From positions 310,001 to 374,000 of the forward strand of contig NZ_JBHSDH010000013.1 of NCBI RefSeq assembly GCF_042651485.1: 64,000 nt of DNA, read 5' to 3'. Below the pieces are notes generated by a model that saw only the letters and a program-made list of their open reading frames with translations, searched no databases and had not been told where the DNA came from. Position 1 is the first letter of the stretch; each line of letters starts with the position of its first letter. The translations under genes were made by a program, and so were the position numbers. Below are positions 8,548 through 17,172 of this stretch, in pieces. This DNA comes from Sphingorhabdus_B arenilitoris (lineage in GTDB: Bacteria > Pseudomonadota > Alphaproteobacteria > Sphingomonadales > Sphingomonadaceae).

Positions 8548-10176
8548 TTATCCGCCGCCCGGACTGGATGTCCCCATAGGGCGAGCACCGACGCCCGCTT
8601 CCTCGCCATCATGCGCGCTACCCTCGCGCGTTTCCCAGTCGATGCGGTATAAGTCAAACCGGCGGTCAGCCAGGTTACGGACCGTGCCTTCGCTTCTGGC
8701 CCAGCTAAGGTCGGACAGGTTCACGTCGCTAATGGTCAAAGTCTCAACATTTTCGGTGGCTTCCGCCGCTATCCCATCGCGGGCAAAAGGAAAGTCGCAC
8801 GGCGTGAGGATACAGCTTTGTGCATATTGAATATCCATATTATGCACATTGGGTAAATTGCCGACGTTGCCGCTCATCACCACATAGCATTGATTTTCAA
8901 TCGCCCGCGCCTGACAGCAATAGCGCACGCGCAAATAGCCTTGCCTGCTGTCGGTGCAGAAGGGCACGAAGATGATGCGCGCCCCTTCGTCCACCAGACG
9001 GCGGGCTAGCTCCGGAAATTCGCTATCATAACAAATTAACACGCCAATGGGGCCGCAATCGGTTTGAAACACTCCGATATTATCGCCGCCCTGAATATTC
9101 CACCAATAACGCTCATTGGGGGTCGGGTGTATTTTCTCCTGTTCATGCACCGCCCCATCACGCAGGCAGATATAGGCAACATTTTGAATTTCGCCATCCT
9201 CGGTCCGTGTCGGATGAGAGCCGCCGATGATGTTAATATTGTAGCGCATCGCCATTTCGGACAGGCTTTCACGGATACGCGGTGTGTAGCGCGAGAGCGC
9301 TTCAATCGATTCCTGAGGGCTTAGCTCCTTATCCTCAGATGATAGAAGCATCAGCGTGAACAGTTCGGGGAAGACGACAAAATCCGATTCATAATCAGCG
9401 GCAACGTCGACAAAATATTCGATATTGCGCATGAAATCGTCATAATCTTTCACCGACCGCGCCTGTAACTGAACCGTCGCCAGCCTCACGCCTTCTACAT
9501 CACGGGGAACACGGAATTCCTTTGGTTCGTCCGCGTCGTCATATGGGTTGCGCCATACCATATGCGCGGCGTTGCCCATGCTATCGGCATCTTCGGGCAA
9601 ATATCCGCGCAGAACGCCAATCGGTTCAAAACCATTGGCCAGTTGGAATGTAATTACCTGATCACGAATTTTTCCCTGCTGGACCTGTTCCAGATAATCG
9701 CGGACGCCGGTGACTTTTTTGGTCCGTTTCGCTTTGGCATAGCCCGGCATGCGGCCGCCAAATACGATCCCGCGCAGGTCAAGCCGTTCGGCCAATGTCC
9801 GCCGCGCATCATAGAGGCGGCGGCCAATTCTGACGCCCCGCTGCGCCGGATCGACGCACATTTCATAACCATATAGCCATTCGCCAGTGGGCATGTGGCG
9901 CGAACCAAGGCCATTGCCGGTAATTTCTTCCCAATTATGGCGGCGAAGTGCAAATTGTTCGGTGATACGCAGCGAAGCGCAATAGCCGACCACCTTGTCG
10001 TCCATTACCGCTACAAAAACACCACCGGGAAAATTGTTAATCTGTCCGCGTAATTCTTTGTGCGTATAGGGGGGAAAGCCTTTATATGCCCGTTTAGTGA
10101 GCGATGCGATTTGCGGAATGTCCGCTATTTTTGCTTCGCGAACAACGAGGCGCGCTTTTTTGGAAGCAGTGGGGAT
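8548..10176 (-). CDS. GNAT acetyltransferase fused to carbon-nitrogen hydrolase (nitrilase superfamily)
   Basis: About 542 residues, two domains. The N-terminal GNAT domain (about 10-190) starts KARLVVREAKIADIPQIASL and has the acetyl-CoA loop-like RGVRIGRRLYDARR. The C-terminal nitrilase domain (about 215-510) has all three catalytic residues: Glu in VVFPELF, Lys in EQEKIHPTPNE and Cys in IGVLICYDSEFPE. Such fusions are known in proteobacteria; the substrate is not established. The start is odd. No ATG, GTG or TTG fits after a good ribosome binding site; AGGAG lies 7 bases before an ATC codon at 10176-10174, which I take as the start. The alternative is TTG at 10206, inside the icd terminator and without a ribosome binding site. 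Confidence 0.88.
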   Translation of the reverse strand: MPTASKKARLVVREAKIADIPQIASLTKRAYKGFPPYTHKELRGQINNFPGGVFVAVMDDKVVGYCASLRITEQFALRRHNWEEITGNGLGSRHMPTGEWLYGYEMCVDPAQRGVRIGRRLYDARRTLAERLDLRGIVFGGRMPGYAKAKRTKKVTGVRDYLEQVQQGKIRDQVITFQLANGFEPIGVLRGYLPEDADSMGNAAHMVWRNPYDDADEPKEFRVPRDVEGVRLATVQLQARSVKDYDDFMRNIEYFVDVAADYESDFVVFPELFTLMLLSSEDKELSPQESIEALSRYTPRIRESLSEMAMRYNINIIGGSHPTRTEDGEIQNVAYICLRDGAVHEQEKIHPTPNERYWWNIQGGDNIGVFQTDCGPIGVLICYDSEFPELARRLVDEGARIIFVPFCTDSRQGYLRVRYCCQARAIENQCYVVMSGNVGNLPNVHNMDIQYAQSCILTPCDFPFARDGIAAEATENVETLTISDVNLSDLSWARSEGTVRNLADRRFDLYRIDWETREGSAHDGEEAGVGARPMGTSSPGGG

Positions 10177-10194
10177 GGTTCGTCTCCTAAATTG

Positions 10195-10230
10195 AAAAAG
10201 CCCCAAAGCCTAACAGGCCCGGGGCTTTCT
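10195..10230 (-). terminator. Rho-independent terminator of icd
   Basis: Read on the - strand, AAAGCCCC and GGGGCTTT (10228-10221 and 10204-10197) pair as an 8-bp stem, with a nested GCCT/AGGC stem inside, followed by CTTTTTC. It follows the icd stop by about 30 bases and overlaps the 5' region of the GNAT-nitrilase gene. Confidence 0.8.
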
Positions 10231-10258
10231 TCAATCAATTCTTAAAAATAAGCAGAGA

Positions 10259-11479
10259 TCAGCTCCAGCTCGCCATTTTGCTTTCCAGATTGACGCGAAC
10301 CGCTTCGAAAAACTGTTCAGTGGTCATCCATGCCTGATCAGGACCGATCAATATCGCGAGGTCCTTTGTCATATGGCCATTTTCTACAGTTTCCACGCAA
10401 ACTTGTTCCAGTGTCTCGGCAAAGCGGGTCACATCTGGTGTGCCATCAAATTCGCCGCGATACTTTAATCCGCCTGTCCATGCAAAGATGGATGCGATGG
10501 GATTGGTTGACGTCGCCTTGCCCTGTTCATGCTGGCGGAAATGGCGCGTGACAGTGCCGTGCGCCGCTTCGCTCTCGATAGTTTTGCCATCTGGGCTCAT
10601 CAAAACCGAAGTCATCAGGCCGAGCGAACCAAAACCTTGGGCGACGGTATCGGATTGGACATCGCCGTCATAATTTTTACAGGCCCACACAAATTTGCCC
10701 GACCATTTCAGCGCGCTGGCAACCATGTCATCGATCAAGCGATGTTCATAAGTGATACCTGCTTTATCAAACTTGTCCTTGAATTCGCTTTGATAAATCT
10801 CTTCAAACAAATCTTTGAAACGGCCATCATAGGCTTTCATGATGGTATTTTTGGTGGACAGATAAACCGGCCAGCCTCGGCTAAGGCCATAATTCATCGA
10901 CGCACGCGCAAAATCACGGATGCTGTCGTCCAGATTATACATGGCCATTGCCACGCCCGGGCTGGGGAATTTGAAAACCTCCAGGTCAATCGCTTCGCCA
11001 TCATCCCCGTCAAAGACGAGGCGCAATGTGCCGGGGCCGGGGATCAACGTATCGGTCGCACGATATTGGTCGCCAAAGGCATGACGGCCAACAACGATTG
11101 GATCGGTCCAACCCGGCACCAGCCGCGGGACATTGTCGATCACGATTGGTTCGCGGAAAACGACACCGCCCAAAATATTGCGGATGGTGCCATTTGGCGA
11201 TTTCCACATTTTTTTCAGGCTGAATTCTTCCACCCGTTGTTCATCCGGTGTGATGGTCGCGCATTTTACGCCAACACCATATTGTTTAATCGCATTCGCA
11301 CTGTCGACCGTGATCTGATCATCGGTTTCGTCGCGTTTTTGAATGGAAAGATCGTAATATTTCAGGTCAATATCGAGATAGGGCAGGATCAGCTTTTCGC
11401 GTATCCATTGCCAGATGATCCGCGTCATTTCGTCGCCGTCAAGCTCGACAACGGGGGTTTTTACCTTGATTTTTTCCAT
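10259..11479 (-). CDS. icd: NADP-dependent isocitrate dehydrogenase
   Basis: About 406 residues of the homodimeric, eukaryote-like NADP-IDH class, which oxidatively decarboxylates isocitrate to 2-oxoglutarate in the TCA cycle. Landmarks are VELDGDEMTRIIW at the N-terminus, the substrate loop KSPNGTIRNILGGVVFREPI, YDGRFKDLFEEIY, and DDMVASALK-SGKFVWACKNYDGDVQSD with metal-binding aspartates. The C-terminus has SEAAHGTVTRHFRQ for the NADP site. The ATG at 11479 begins MEKIKVKTP, matching the family start, with AGGAAA upstream; the longer frame has no family similarity. A terminator follows. Confidence 0.96.
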   Translation of the reverse strand: MEKIKVKTPVVELDGDEMTRIIWQWIREKLILPYLDIDLKYYDLSIQKRDETDDQITVDSANAIKQYGVGVKCATITPDEQRVEEFSLKKMWKSPNGTIRNILGGVVFREPIVIDNVPRLVPGWTDPIVVGRHAFGDQYRATDTLIPGPGTLRLVFDGDDGEAIDLEVFKFPSPGVAMAMYNLDDSIRDFARASMNYGLSRGWPVYLSTKNTIMKAYDGRFKDLFEEIYQSEFKDKFDKAGITYEHRLIDDMVASALKWSGKFVWACKNYDGDVQSDTVAQGFGSLGLMTSVLMSPDGKTIESEAAHGTVTRHFRQHEQGKATSTNPIASIFAWTGGLKYRGEFDGTPDVTRFAETLEQVCVETVENGHMTKDLAILIGPDQAWMTTEQFFEAVRVNLESKMASWS

Positions 11480-11651
11480 GAGTAGATTGCTTTCCTGTTG
11501 GGTTTTTTCCTTCTTTGGTGGCGGCCATAGCAATTTTGGCGATTTGTTCAACTATTTGGATGTCCTTTCCCGAGAGCAAAATCGCGCAAACCGAAAATTA
11601 ACCAACCCACGGTAAGTTTTTATTCGCTTTGGAAGGCGAAGGGAAAGAAGA

Positions 11652-12209
11652 ATGTTATTTAGATTCATAATGATAGCTACGGCCATATTTTGCACCGTGC
11701 AAAATGCTGAGGCGCGCGCAATGGGGGAAAATATCGATCTGGTATATAATCTGCCCGATACTCCTGCTTATGAAAGCGACGATGGTTATCTGGACGTTGG
11801 TTATATTTACGAAGAAAAAAACATCTTCTTCCTGCCGATTTTTGTCAGCAGTTCCAATGGCCGCTTCATTTTATTCACCGGCGATCGATATATGGAATTG
11901 GACGATGCGGCGATCGCAGAGTTGAAACGTGATTTGGGCGTGGACCCGACGGCGGGCTATGAATTTAATGCGTGGCAGCATATTTGGGGATGGTTGATTA
12001 TCATTCCGTTATTTGCATTTGGCGCCTTAAAGAAATTGCTCCATCGCCATGCTGGCGCAGACCAAATTCCTGATTATGAACAACCTGCTGCGCCCGAACG
12101 GCGGACAAGCCAGCCGCCTCGGCCCTCAAATGGCGCCGACATATTGGATAGTGATCCTGCGCCATCAAATAATAGGGTCATGGGCGGATTTGGCCGCAAG
12201 GGGCTGTAG
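11652..12209 (+). CDS. Exported, single-pass membrane protein of unknown function with MGGFGRK tail
   Basis: 185 residues. A signal peptide (MLFRFIMIATAIFCTVQNAEA) is followed by an acidic, aromatic ectodomain and one membrane helix near residues 115-135 (HIWGWLIIIPLFAFGAL). A Pro-rich cytoplasmic segment ends in MGGFGRKGL. The same MGGFGR motif closes the ParA-like protein encoded at 41484-42206. The start is supported by GGGAAAGAAGA just upstream. I do not recognise a family. It is divergent from icd and upstream of psd. Confidence 0.8.
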   Translation: MLFRFIMIATAIFCTVQNAEARAMGENIDLVYNLPDTPAYESDDGYLDVGYIYEEKNIFFLPIFVSSSNGRFILFTGDRYMELDDAAIAELKRDLGVDPTAGYEFNAWQHIWGWLIIIPLFAFGALKKLLHRHAGADQIPDYEQPAAPERRTSQPPRPSNGADILDSDPAPSNNRVMGGFGRKGL

Positions 12210-12272
12210 GATGTGCCCATGACGCTGTCATGCTTGGAGTAAACTTAACCTGATATTCACTCCATTCACCTG

Positions 12273-12286
12273 TTGTAACATTACAA
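12273..12286. promoter_or_regulatory. Palindrome upstream of psd (operator or promoter element)
   Basis: TTGTAA-CA-TTACAA is a perfect 14-base palindrome about 20 bases before the psd start. It overlaps TACAAT (12282-12287), a 5/6 match to a -10 box, although no good -35 lies 16-18 bases upstream. It could be a binding site for a dimeric regulator; this is inference. Confidence 0.4.
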
Positions 12287-12307
12287 TACAGCGACTAGTT
12301 AGGGGGC

Positions 12308-13042
12308 ATGAGTAAGATACAATTGTCCAATCGCGGGGATGGTGTTGCCAAATGGTCCTTCCCGCCGGTCCACCCCGAAGGCCGCAAATTCGGGCTTATT
12401 GCCGCCGCAGTTACCGCAGCTACCTATTTTTTGGCGGGCAGTTTTTGGGCTTGGCCGCTGGTCGGTGTGACCATCTGGGTGCTCGCATTTTTCCGCGATC
12501 CGGCGCGCACGACGCCGCTGGATGACCGTTTCATCGTGTCGCCGGCCGATGGGCTTGTGACATTGATTGAAAAAGTGCCGCCGCCGCCTGAACTGGCTGG
12601 AGAAGATGGGCTGGGCGTTGAGCCGCTGACCCGTGTGTCGGTTTTTATGAGCGTGTTCGATGTCCACATAAACCGCACGCCTATTCGCGGCACGGTGAAG
12701 CGGGTTGCCTATATTGCCGGTAAATTCCTGAACGCCGACCTTGATAAAGCGAGCGAAGAAAATGAGCGGCAGCATTTTCTGGTTGAGCGCGAAGACGGCG
12801 TGCGCGTTGGCTTTACCCAAATTGCTGGACTCGTTGCGCGGCGGATATTAACCTTCGTCAAGCCGGGGGATGATGTTGAAACCGGACAGCGTATTGGCCT
12901 GATCCGTTTTGGCAGCCGCGTTGATGTCTACCTTCCCGCTGGCACGGCTCCGCGCGTCATCAAAGGGCAAAGATGCGTTGCCGGCGAAACTATCATTGCC
13001 GAAATCGGCGTGGATAAAGATTATTTTGCGGTAAATGCCTGA
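12308..13042 (+). CDS. psd: Phosphatidylserine decarboxylase proenzyme
   Basis: 244 residues, the short form of the family. It makes phosphatidylethanolamine from phosphatidylserine at the inner membrane. Two hydrophobic segments near residues 25-60 (AAAVTAATYFLAGSFW and LVGVTIWVLAFF) anchor it. The core has VSPADGLV, the histidine motif FMSVFDVHINRTPI and the autocleavage site RFGS, where Gly202-Ser203 splits to give the pyruvoyl cofactor. AGGGGG sits immediately before the ATG. Its stop overlaps pssA by one base, so the two consecutive enzymes of the pathway are coupled, in reverse order of their reactions. Confidence 0.95.
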   Translation: MSKIQLSNRGDGVAKWSFPPVHPEGRKFGLIAAAVTAATYFLAGSFWAWPLVGVTIWVLAFFRDPARTTPLDDRFIVSPADGLVTLIEKVPPPPELAGEDGLGVEPLTRVSVFMSVFDVHINRTPIRGTVKRVAYIAGKFLNADLDKASEENERQHFLVEREDGVRVGFTQIAGLVARRILTFVKPGDDVETGQRIGLIRFGSRVDVYLPAGTAPRVIKGQRCVAGETIIAEIGVDKDYFAVNA

Positions 13043-13821
13043 TGTCTGAAAAGCCGCCCTCTGCTGCTTTGCAAGGGCTGTCGCTCAGGGCGCTTGCACC
13101 CAATATGGTCACAGCAATGGCGCTATGTGCGGGCCTTTCTGGTTTTTGGTTCGCCTCACAGGAGCGTTGGCCAGCGGCATTGGCGGCGATTGCGGTTGCT
13201 GCGGTTCTGGATGGTCTGGATGGGCGCATTGCCCGCATGGTCAACGGCCAAAGCCGTTTTGGGGCGGAGCTGGATTCGCTATCCGACGTTATTTCCTTTG
13301 GCGTGACCCCCGCGTTGGTCGCTTTCATGTGGACATTGCAGGATATGCCCCGTTTTGGCTGGACCATCGCTCTGTTTTTCGTGCTTTGCCAAGCGCTGCG
13401 TCTGGCGCGGTTCAACGCACGGATCGATACTGAGGATCAGCCGCATAAATCCGCCGGTTTTAACACCGGTGTTCCTGCCCCCGCCGGTGCAGGGATGGCG
13501 TTATTGCCGCTGCTCATCTGGGTGGAAACGGGGGCGGACATAGCGCGCGACCATTGGATCGTGGGGCCTTGGATGTTGTTCGTCGCGCTGATGATGGTGT
13601 CCAATGTCGCGACCTATAGCTGGACGTCGATCCGGCTGCGCAGGGCATATCGGTTCCCCGCGCTGGCCATCGCCGGGCTATATTTCGCGCTTTTGATTGC
13701 CGAGCCGTGGATTGGGCTGATCCTATTTATCAGCTGTTATTCGCTGACCATTCCGTTCAGTATGATCAGCTATGCACGCGTTAAAAAGCGGCGCAAAGCG
13801 GCGACAAGTCAATCTGCTTGA
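13042..13821 (+). CDS. pssA: CDP-diacylglycerol--serine O-phosphatidyltransferase
   Basis: 259 residues with about eight hydrophobic helices. It carries the full CDP-alcohol phosphatidyltransferase signature DG-x2-AR-x8-G-x3-D-x3-D in DGRIAR...FGAELDSLSD (about residues 58-80), which binds the metal and CDP-diacylglycerol. It makes phosphatidylserine, the substrate of Psd encoded directly upstream. The C-terminus is basic (ARVKKRRKAATSQSA). Confidence 0.95.
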   Translation: MSEKPPSAALQGLSLRALAPNMVTAMALCAGLSGFWFASQERWPAALAAIAVAAVLDGLDGRIARMVNGQSRFGAELDSLSDVISFGVTPALVAFMWTLQDMPRFGWTIALFFVLCQALRLARFNARIDTEDQPHKSAGFNTGVPAPAGAGMALLPLLIWVETGADIARDHWIVGPWMLFVALMMVSNVATYSWTSIRLRRAYRFPALAIAGLYFALLIAEPWIGLILFISCYSLTIPFSMISYARVKKRRKAATSQSA

Positions 13822-13877
13822 CGGCGGCGGACTATTCAGTATGTTCGCATTTCGTTCTTTGTCGTTAAGGTTGTTCC

Positions 13878-15260
13878 GTGGATCCTATTTTTGTCATTAT
13901 CGCTCTTTTAATTGCGCTGCTAACCGGCGGGCTGGGCTGGTATTTGGGTAGCCATAGCGGCAACGAACGCGCCGCCCGCGCACAGGATAAAGTCGAAACG
14001 CTGACGGTAACGATCGACAAATTTTCCGGCGACCTGGCAAAGGTAGAGGCGAAGCTGGAGGAGGTAACGGCAGAGCGTAACGCGGCCAAGGAAGCAGCCG
14101 CGCGGTTAGAGGCCTATGCCGAAGAGCGTGAGCGGTCCTTTGAACAGCAAAAGCGCGATTTGATTGAGGCGAAAGAACAGCTGTCCGCGCAATTTAGCGA
14201 AATCGGTAGCCGCGTCTTGGGCGAGGCGCAAAAACAGTTTCTGCAACGCGCCGATGAACGTTTCCATCAAGCTGGAGAGAAAAATGAGGAGCGGTTGAAA
14301 TTACTGCTCGAACCGGTCGGTGAAAAGCTGAAAGCCTATGAGGCGCAGGTGCAGCGCGTTGAGAAGGACCGGACCGAAGCCTATGGCGACCTCAAAGGTC
14401 TGATTGGTGAGATGAAACAAGGGCAGGAACGGGTGCAGAGCGAGGCAGCCAAGCTGGTCAATAGCCTGCGCAATGCGCCCAAAGCGCGGGGGCGTTGGGG
14501 CGAGCAACAGCTGAAAAATGTCCTCGAAAGCTGCGGCCTGTCGGAACATGTCGATTTTGTGACTGAGGTGAGCGTCGATAGCGGCGAAGGCCGGATGCGG
14601 CCAGATGCGATATTACGGGTTCCGGGCGGTAGTAGCCTTGTCATCGATGCCAAAGTATCGCTCAATGATTATCAGGACGCCTTTGCCACCAATGACGATG
14701 ACGCGCGCAATATCGCCATGTCACGCCACTGCGCCTCTATGAAAAGTCATGTCGATGGCCTCTCGCGCAAGGCCTATTGGGATCAGTTTGCCGATGCCCC
14801 CGATTATGTCATCATGTTCGTGCCCGGCGAACATTTCCTTGCGGCCGCGCTGGAGCATGATCCGCAGCTGTGGGACTTTGCTTTTGAAAAGAAGGTGTTG
14901 CTGGCCACGCCCACCAATCTGGTTGCGATAGCACGGACCGTGGCGGGGGTATGGCGACAGGAAAATATCGCGCGTGAGGCGAAGCAAATTGGCGCTTTGG
15001 GCAAGGAAATGTACGACCGGATCGCAGTTGCGGCGCAGCATTTACGGTCGGTTGGCTCCGGGCTCAATAGCGCGGTCAACAATTATAACAAATTCGTCGG
15101 CAGCTTTGAACGCAATGTCGTGTCCACTGGTAAAAAATTCGCCGAACTCAACATCGAAACCGGCAAACGCGAATTGGAAGATGTGCCGATGATAGAGGCT
15201 GTCCCTCGTTATGGTAGCGAGGCCGAACAGGCGTTGATTGAGGATGGCAAGAGCGATTAG
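13878..15260 (+). CDS. rmuC: DNA recombination protein RmuC
   Basis: 460 residues. An N-terminal membrane helix (FVIIALLIALLTGGLGWYLG) is followed by a long coiled coil (about 30-195) and the RmuC nuclease-like domain. That domain starts KARGRWGEQQLKNVLESCGL and holds the PD-(D/E)xK-like signature RPDAILRVPGG...LVIDAKVSL (about 235-255). RmuC limits inversions at short inverted repeats in E. coli and is linked to replication-fork processing. The start is GTG with AAGG upstream. The stop TAG is inside the first copy of a 19-bp tandem duplication. Confidence 0.94.
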   Translation: MDPIFVIIALLIALLTGGLGWYLGSHSGNERAARAQDKVETLTVTIDKFSGDLAKVEAKLEEVTAERNAAKEAAARLEAYAEERERSFEQQKRDLIEAKEQLSAQFSEIGSRVLGEAQKQFLQRADERFHQAGEKNEERLKLLLEPVGEKLKAYEAQVQRVEKDRTEAYGDLKGLIGEMKQGQERVQSEAAKLVNSLRNAPKARGRWGEQQLKNVLESCGLSEHVDFVTEVSVDSGEGRMRPDAILRVPGGSSLVIDAKVSLNDYQDAFATNDDDARNIAMSRHCASMKSHVDGLSRKAYWDQFADAPDYVIMFVPGEHFLAAALEHDPQLWDFAFEKKVLLATPTNLVAIARTVAGVWRQENIAREAKQIGALGKEMYDRIAVAAQHLRSVGSGLNSAVNNYNKFVGSFERNVVSTGKKFAELNIETGKRELEDVPMIEAVPRYGSEAEQALIEDGKSD

Positions 15261-15295
15261 GCCCGGTGCCGCTGTTTAGGCCCGGTGCCGCTGTT
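15258..15295. repeat. Perfect tandem duplication of 19 bp
   Basis: Two identical 19-base units, TAGGCCCGGTGCCGCTGTT, lie head to tail at 15258-15276 and 15277-15295. The first begins with the rmuC stop codon. No transposase or other mobile sequence is nearby, so replication slippage is the likely origin. Confidence 0.85.
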
Positions 15296-15304
15296 CCTTT
15301 GGCA

Positions 15305-16012
15305 TCAATATCGTCTTGCCAGTAGGGCGGTATGATTACCGCTTCGCAAAGTCATATTTCCCTCATCATCAAATTGGGAGCTTGGTGCGCCGTCCAATAT
15401 GGTCAGCAATATGGCTTCATTCTGCCCCAATATGCCCGGGCAATATTTGCGAGTTGCCGCAACCGGGCCAAAGCGTAGTACGCCATTTTTTTGTGTATAA
15501 TCAGCCGAAAAACGGTTGCAGCCGATGAAGCCCGACATAGCTGCTGCTTCAAATATGATCATATTTTCGGGGCGGGGATCGCTGATCTCCTGACCGTCAA
15601 TGGCGATAATTTGCCAATTTGTGCCGGTCAGTGTTCGTGGTGGATATATCGCTCCGCCGCATCCAGATACTGTCTGGCCCTTCACGGTCACCGTGACCCG
15701 GCTTGCATATTCGCGTTCAACCATACTGTCCGCACATGGGCCAGGGGCAATGCGAACCGACATGGAACCGTTTGAGTAAACCCGGTCTTTACCTTCATAT
15801 ATGGGGGCAGGGGTGGCGGTGGTGATTTTCGTTTCGCCATAACTGCCGACATAAATCATTTCATCGGCATTGATGGTCAGCGTCCAACCCGGTTCGTTGC
15901 CCGAGGCCGTAAACGGGCGTGCATTATCGGTGGGTGGCGGCGGTAGCCCGATTGAAGCGGGGCAAGCGGTTAGCGCGAAAAAAAGCGGACAAATGGCGAT
16001 AATCTGTTTCAT
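15305..16012 (-). CDS. META/HslJ-domain lipoprotein with COG3650-like N-terminal domain
   Basis: 235 residues. A lipoprotein signal (MKQIIAICPLFFALTAC) puts the lipidated Cys at 17, so the protein is envelope-anchored. The first module (about 35-125) has FTASGNEPGWTLTI, typical of the COG3650-type domain. The second (about 130-230) is a META/HslJ domain with LTGTNWQIIAIDG, GFIGCNRFSADY and FGPVAATRKYCPG. META proteins are associated with heat shock, novobiocin resistance or adhesion; the exact role is unknown. It is convergent with rmuC. Confidence 0.88.
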   Translation of the reverse strand: MKQIIAICPLFFALTACPASIGLPPPPTDNARPFTASGNEPGWTLTINADEMIYVGSYGETKITTATPAPIYEGKDRVYSNGSMSVRIAPGPCADSMVEREYASRVTVTVKGQTVSGCGGAIYPPRTLTGTNWQIIAIDGQEISDPRPENMIIFEAAAMSGFIGCNRFSADYTQKNGVLRFGPVAATRKYCPGILGQNEAILLTILDGAPSSQFDDEGNMTLRSGNHTALLARRY

Positions 16013-16078
16013 AAAAACTCCCTGCGATGCGATAGGATATTATTTTCAACGAGATGAGCGAGCCATGAATATTCGCCC

Positions 16079-16882
16079 CTATCCCCGGCGCATCTGCCCG
16101 CGCACTTCATAGGCCATGACCGCTGTCGCAATTGCGGCATTCAGGCTATCGGCTTTGCCATACATAGGCATTTTGACCAGTGCGTCACATTCGGCTTCAT
16201 AGGCTTCGGGTAAGCCCTGTGCTTCGTTCCCGGTTAGGATAAAACAGGGCGCTGTGTAGCGGCAATCTTGATAATCAGTATCGGTTTGCAGGCTGGTCCC
16301 GACCAATTGCCCGTCGCCGCTGCGCAGCCAAGCGGTAAATTCGTCCCAGCGGCATTGGACAATCGCTTGCGTAAACACTGCGCCCATACTTGCGCGCACG
16401 GCCTCTACGCTAAACGGATCGGTGCAATCGTCGATCAGGATCAAACCGCCTGCGCCCACGGCATCGCCGGTGCGCAGCATTGTGCCCAGATTGCCCGGGT
16501 CGCGCATTGCCTGTGCCACGAGCCATATAGGCGCAGATGTGCGGTCAATATCGGTCAACTGCACGCCATGGTCGCGGTATATGCCGACAATCGCCTGCGC
16601 ATTGTCCTTACCCGACAACTTCGACATGATCTCCGCCGAAACCGAAATCACATCACCGCCAGCCGTCAGCACATCATTTTCCAATGCACTGATCAGGTCA
16701 TGATCATCGCGTCCCAGTGTCACGAATAACATTTCGGGCAGAAATCCGGCCTCGCGTGCCTCGGTCATAATCCGCAGACCTTCGGCAAGGAATAAGCCGG
16801 CCCGTTTGCGGTGCTTTTTTTCTCGCAAGGCGCGAACCTGTTTCAGCAGGGGGTTGGAAAATCCAGTAATTTCGCGGCGCAT
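16079..16882 (-). CDS. TrmH/SpoU-family RNA 2'-O-methyltransferase
   Basis: 267 residues. The N-terminal substrate-binding domain (about 1-100) begins RREITGFSNPLLKQVRALREKKHRKR and contains LFLAEGLRIM. The SPOUT methylase domain has the three knot motifs: AQAMRDPGNLGTMLRTGDA, LTGNEAQGLP and MYGKADSLNAAIATAVMAYE. It probably 2'-O-methylates rRNA (RlmB-like) or tRNA. It starts 11 bases after ptsH and may be the last gene of the chvI-ptsH transcript. Confidence 0.92.
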   Translation of the reverse strand: MRREITGFSNPLLKQVRALREKKHRKRAGLFLAEGLRIMTEAREAGFLPEMLFVTLGRDDHDLISALENDVLTAGGDVISVSAEIMSKLSGKDNAQAIVGIYRDHGVQLTDIDRTSAPIWLVAQAMRDPGNLGTMLRTGDAVGAGGLILIDDCTDPFSVEAVRASMGAVFTQAIVQCRWDEFTAWLRSGDGQLVGTSLQTDTDYQDCRYTAPCFILTGNEAQGLPEAYEAECDALVKMPMYGKADSLNAAIATAVMAYEVRGQMRRG

Positions 16883-16893
16883 CAGCGCTAATC

Positions 16894-17172
16894 CTAATCT
16901 TCGCCGAAACCGTCGACGACCAATCCCACCAATTTTTCGAGCGCCATTTCAGCATCGGGGCCATCCACGCTGATCGTGATTTCACTGCCTTTTGCTGCGC
17001 CGAGCATCATGAGTCCCATGATCGAGCTGCCGGTGACGGTCTGCCCATCTTTTTCGACCTCGACATACAGGCCGGGGGGCATCCGTGCGACAAAGGTCAC
17101 GAATTTGGCGCTGGCCCGGGCGTGAAGCCCGCGATCATTCACAATGGTAACGGTTTTGCTGATCTGGGTCAT
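16894..17172 (-). CDS. ptsH: Phosphocarrier protein HPr (PTS)
   Basis: 92 residues. The phosphorylated histidine is His17 in NDRGLHARASAKF, and the regulatory serine equivalent to Ser46 is Ser50 in GSSIMGLMML, the site used by HPr kinase. In alphaproteobacteria without sugar PTS permeases this HPr acts in a regulatory phosphorelay. The gene overlaps the EIIA gene by 4 bases, and hprK is three genes upstream in the same operon. Enzyme I is not in the window. Confidence 0.95.
   Translation of the reverse strand: MTQISKTVTIVNDRGLHARASAKFVTFVARMPPGLYVEVEKDGQTVTGSSIMGLMMLGAAKGSEITISVDGPDAEMALEKLVGLVVDGFGED

Noticed and set aside
10529..11485. Long open frame on the + strand opposite icd (318 codons)
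   Set aside because: It mirrors icd, has no family motif and no ribosome binding site of note.
15258..15295. 19-bp direct repeat as a target-site duplication of a lost IS
   Set aside because: The copies are directly adjacent with nothing between them and no IS remnant is near.
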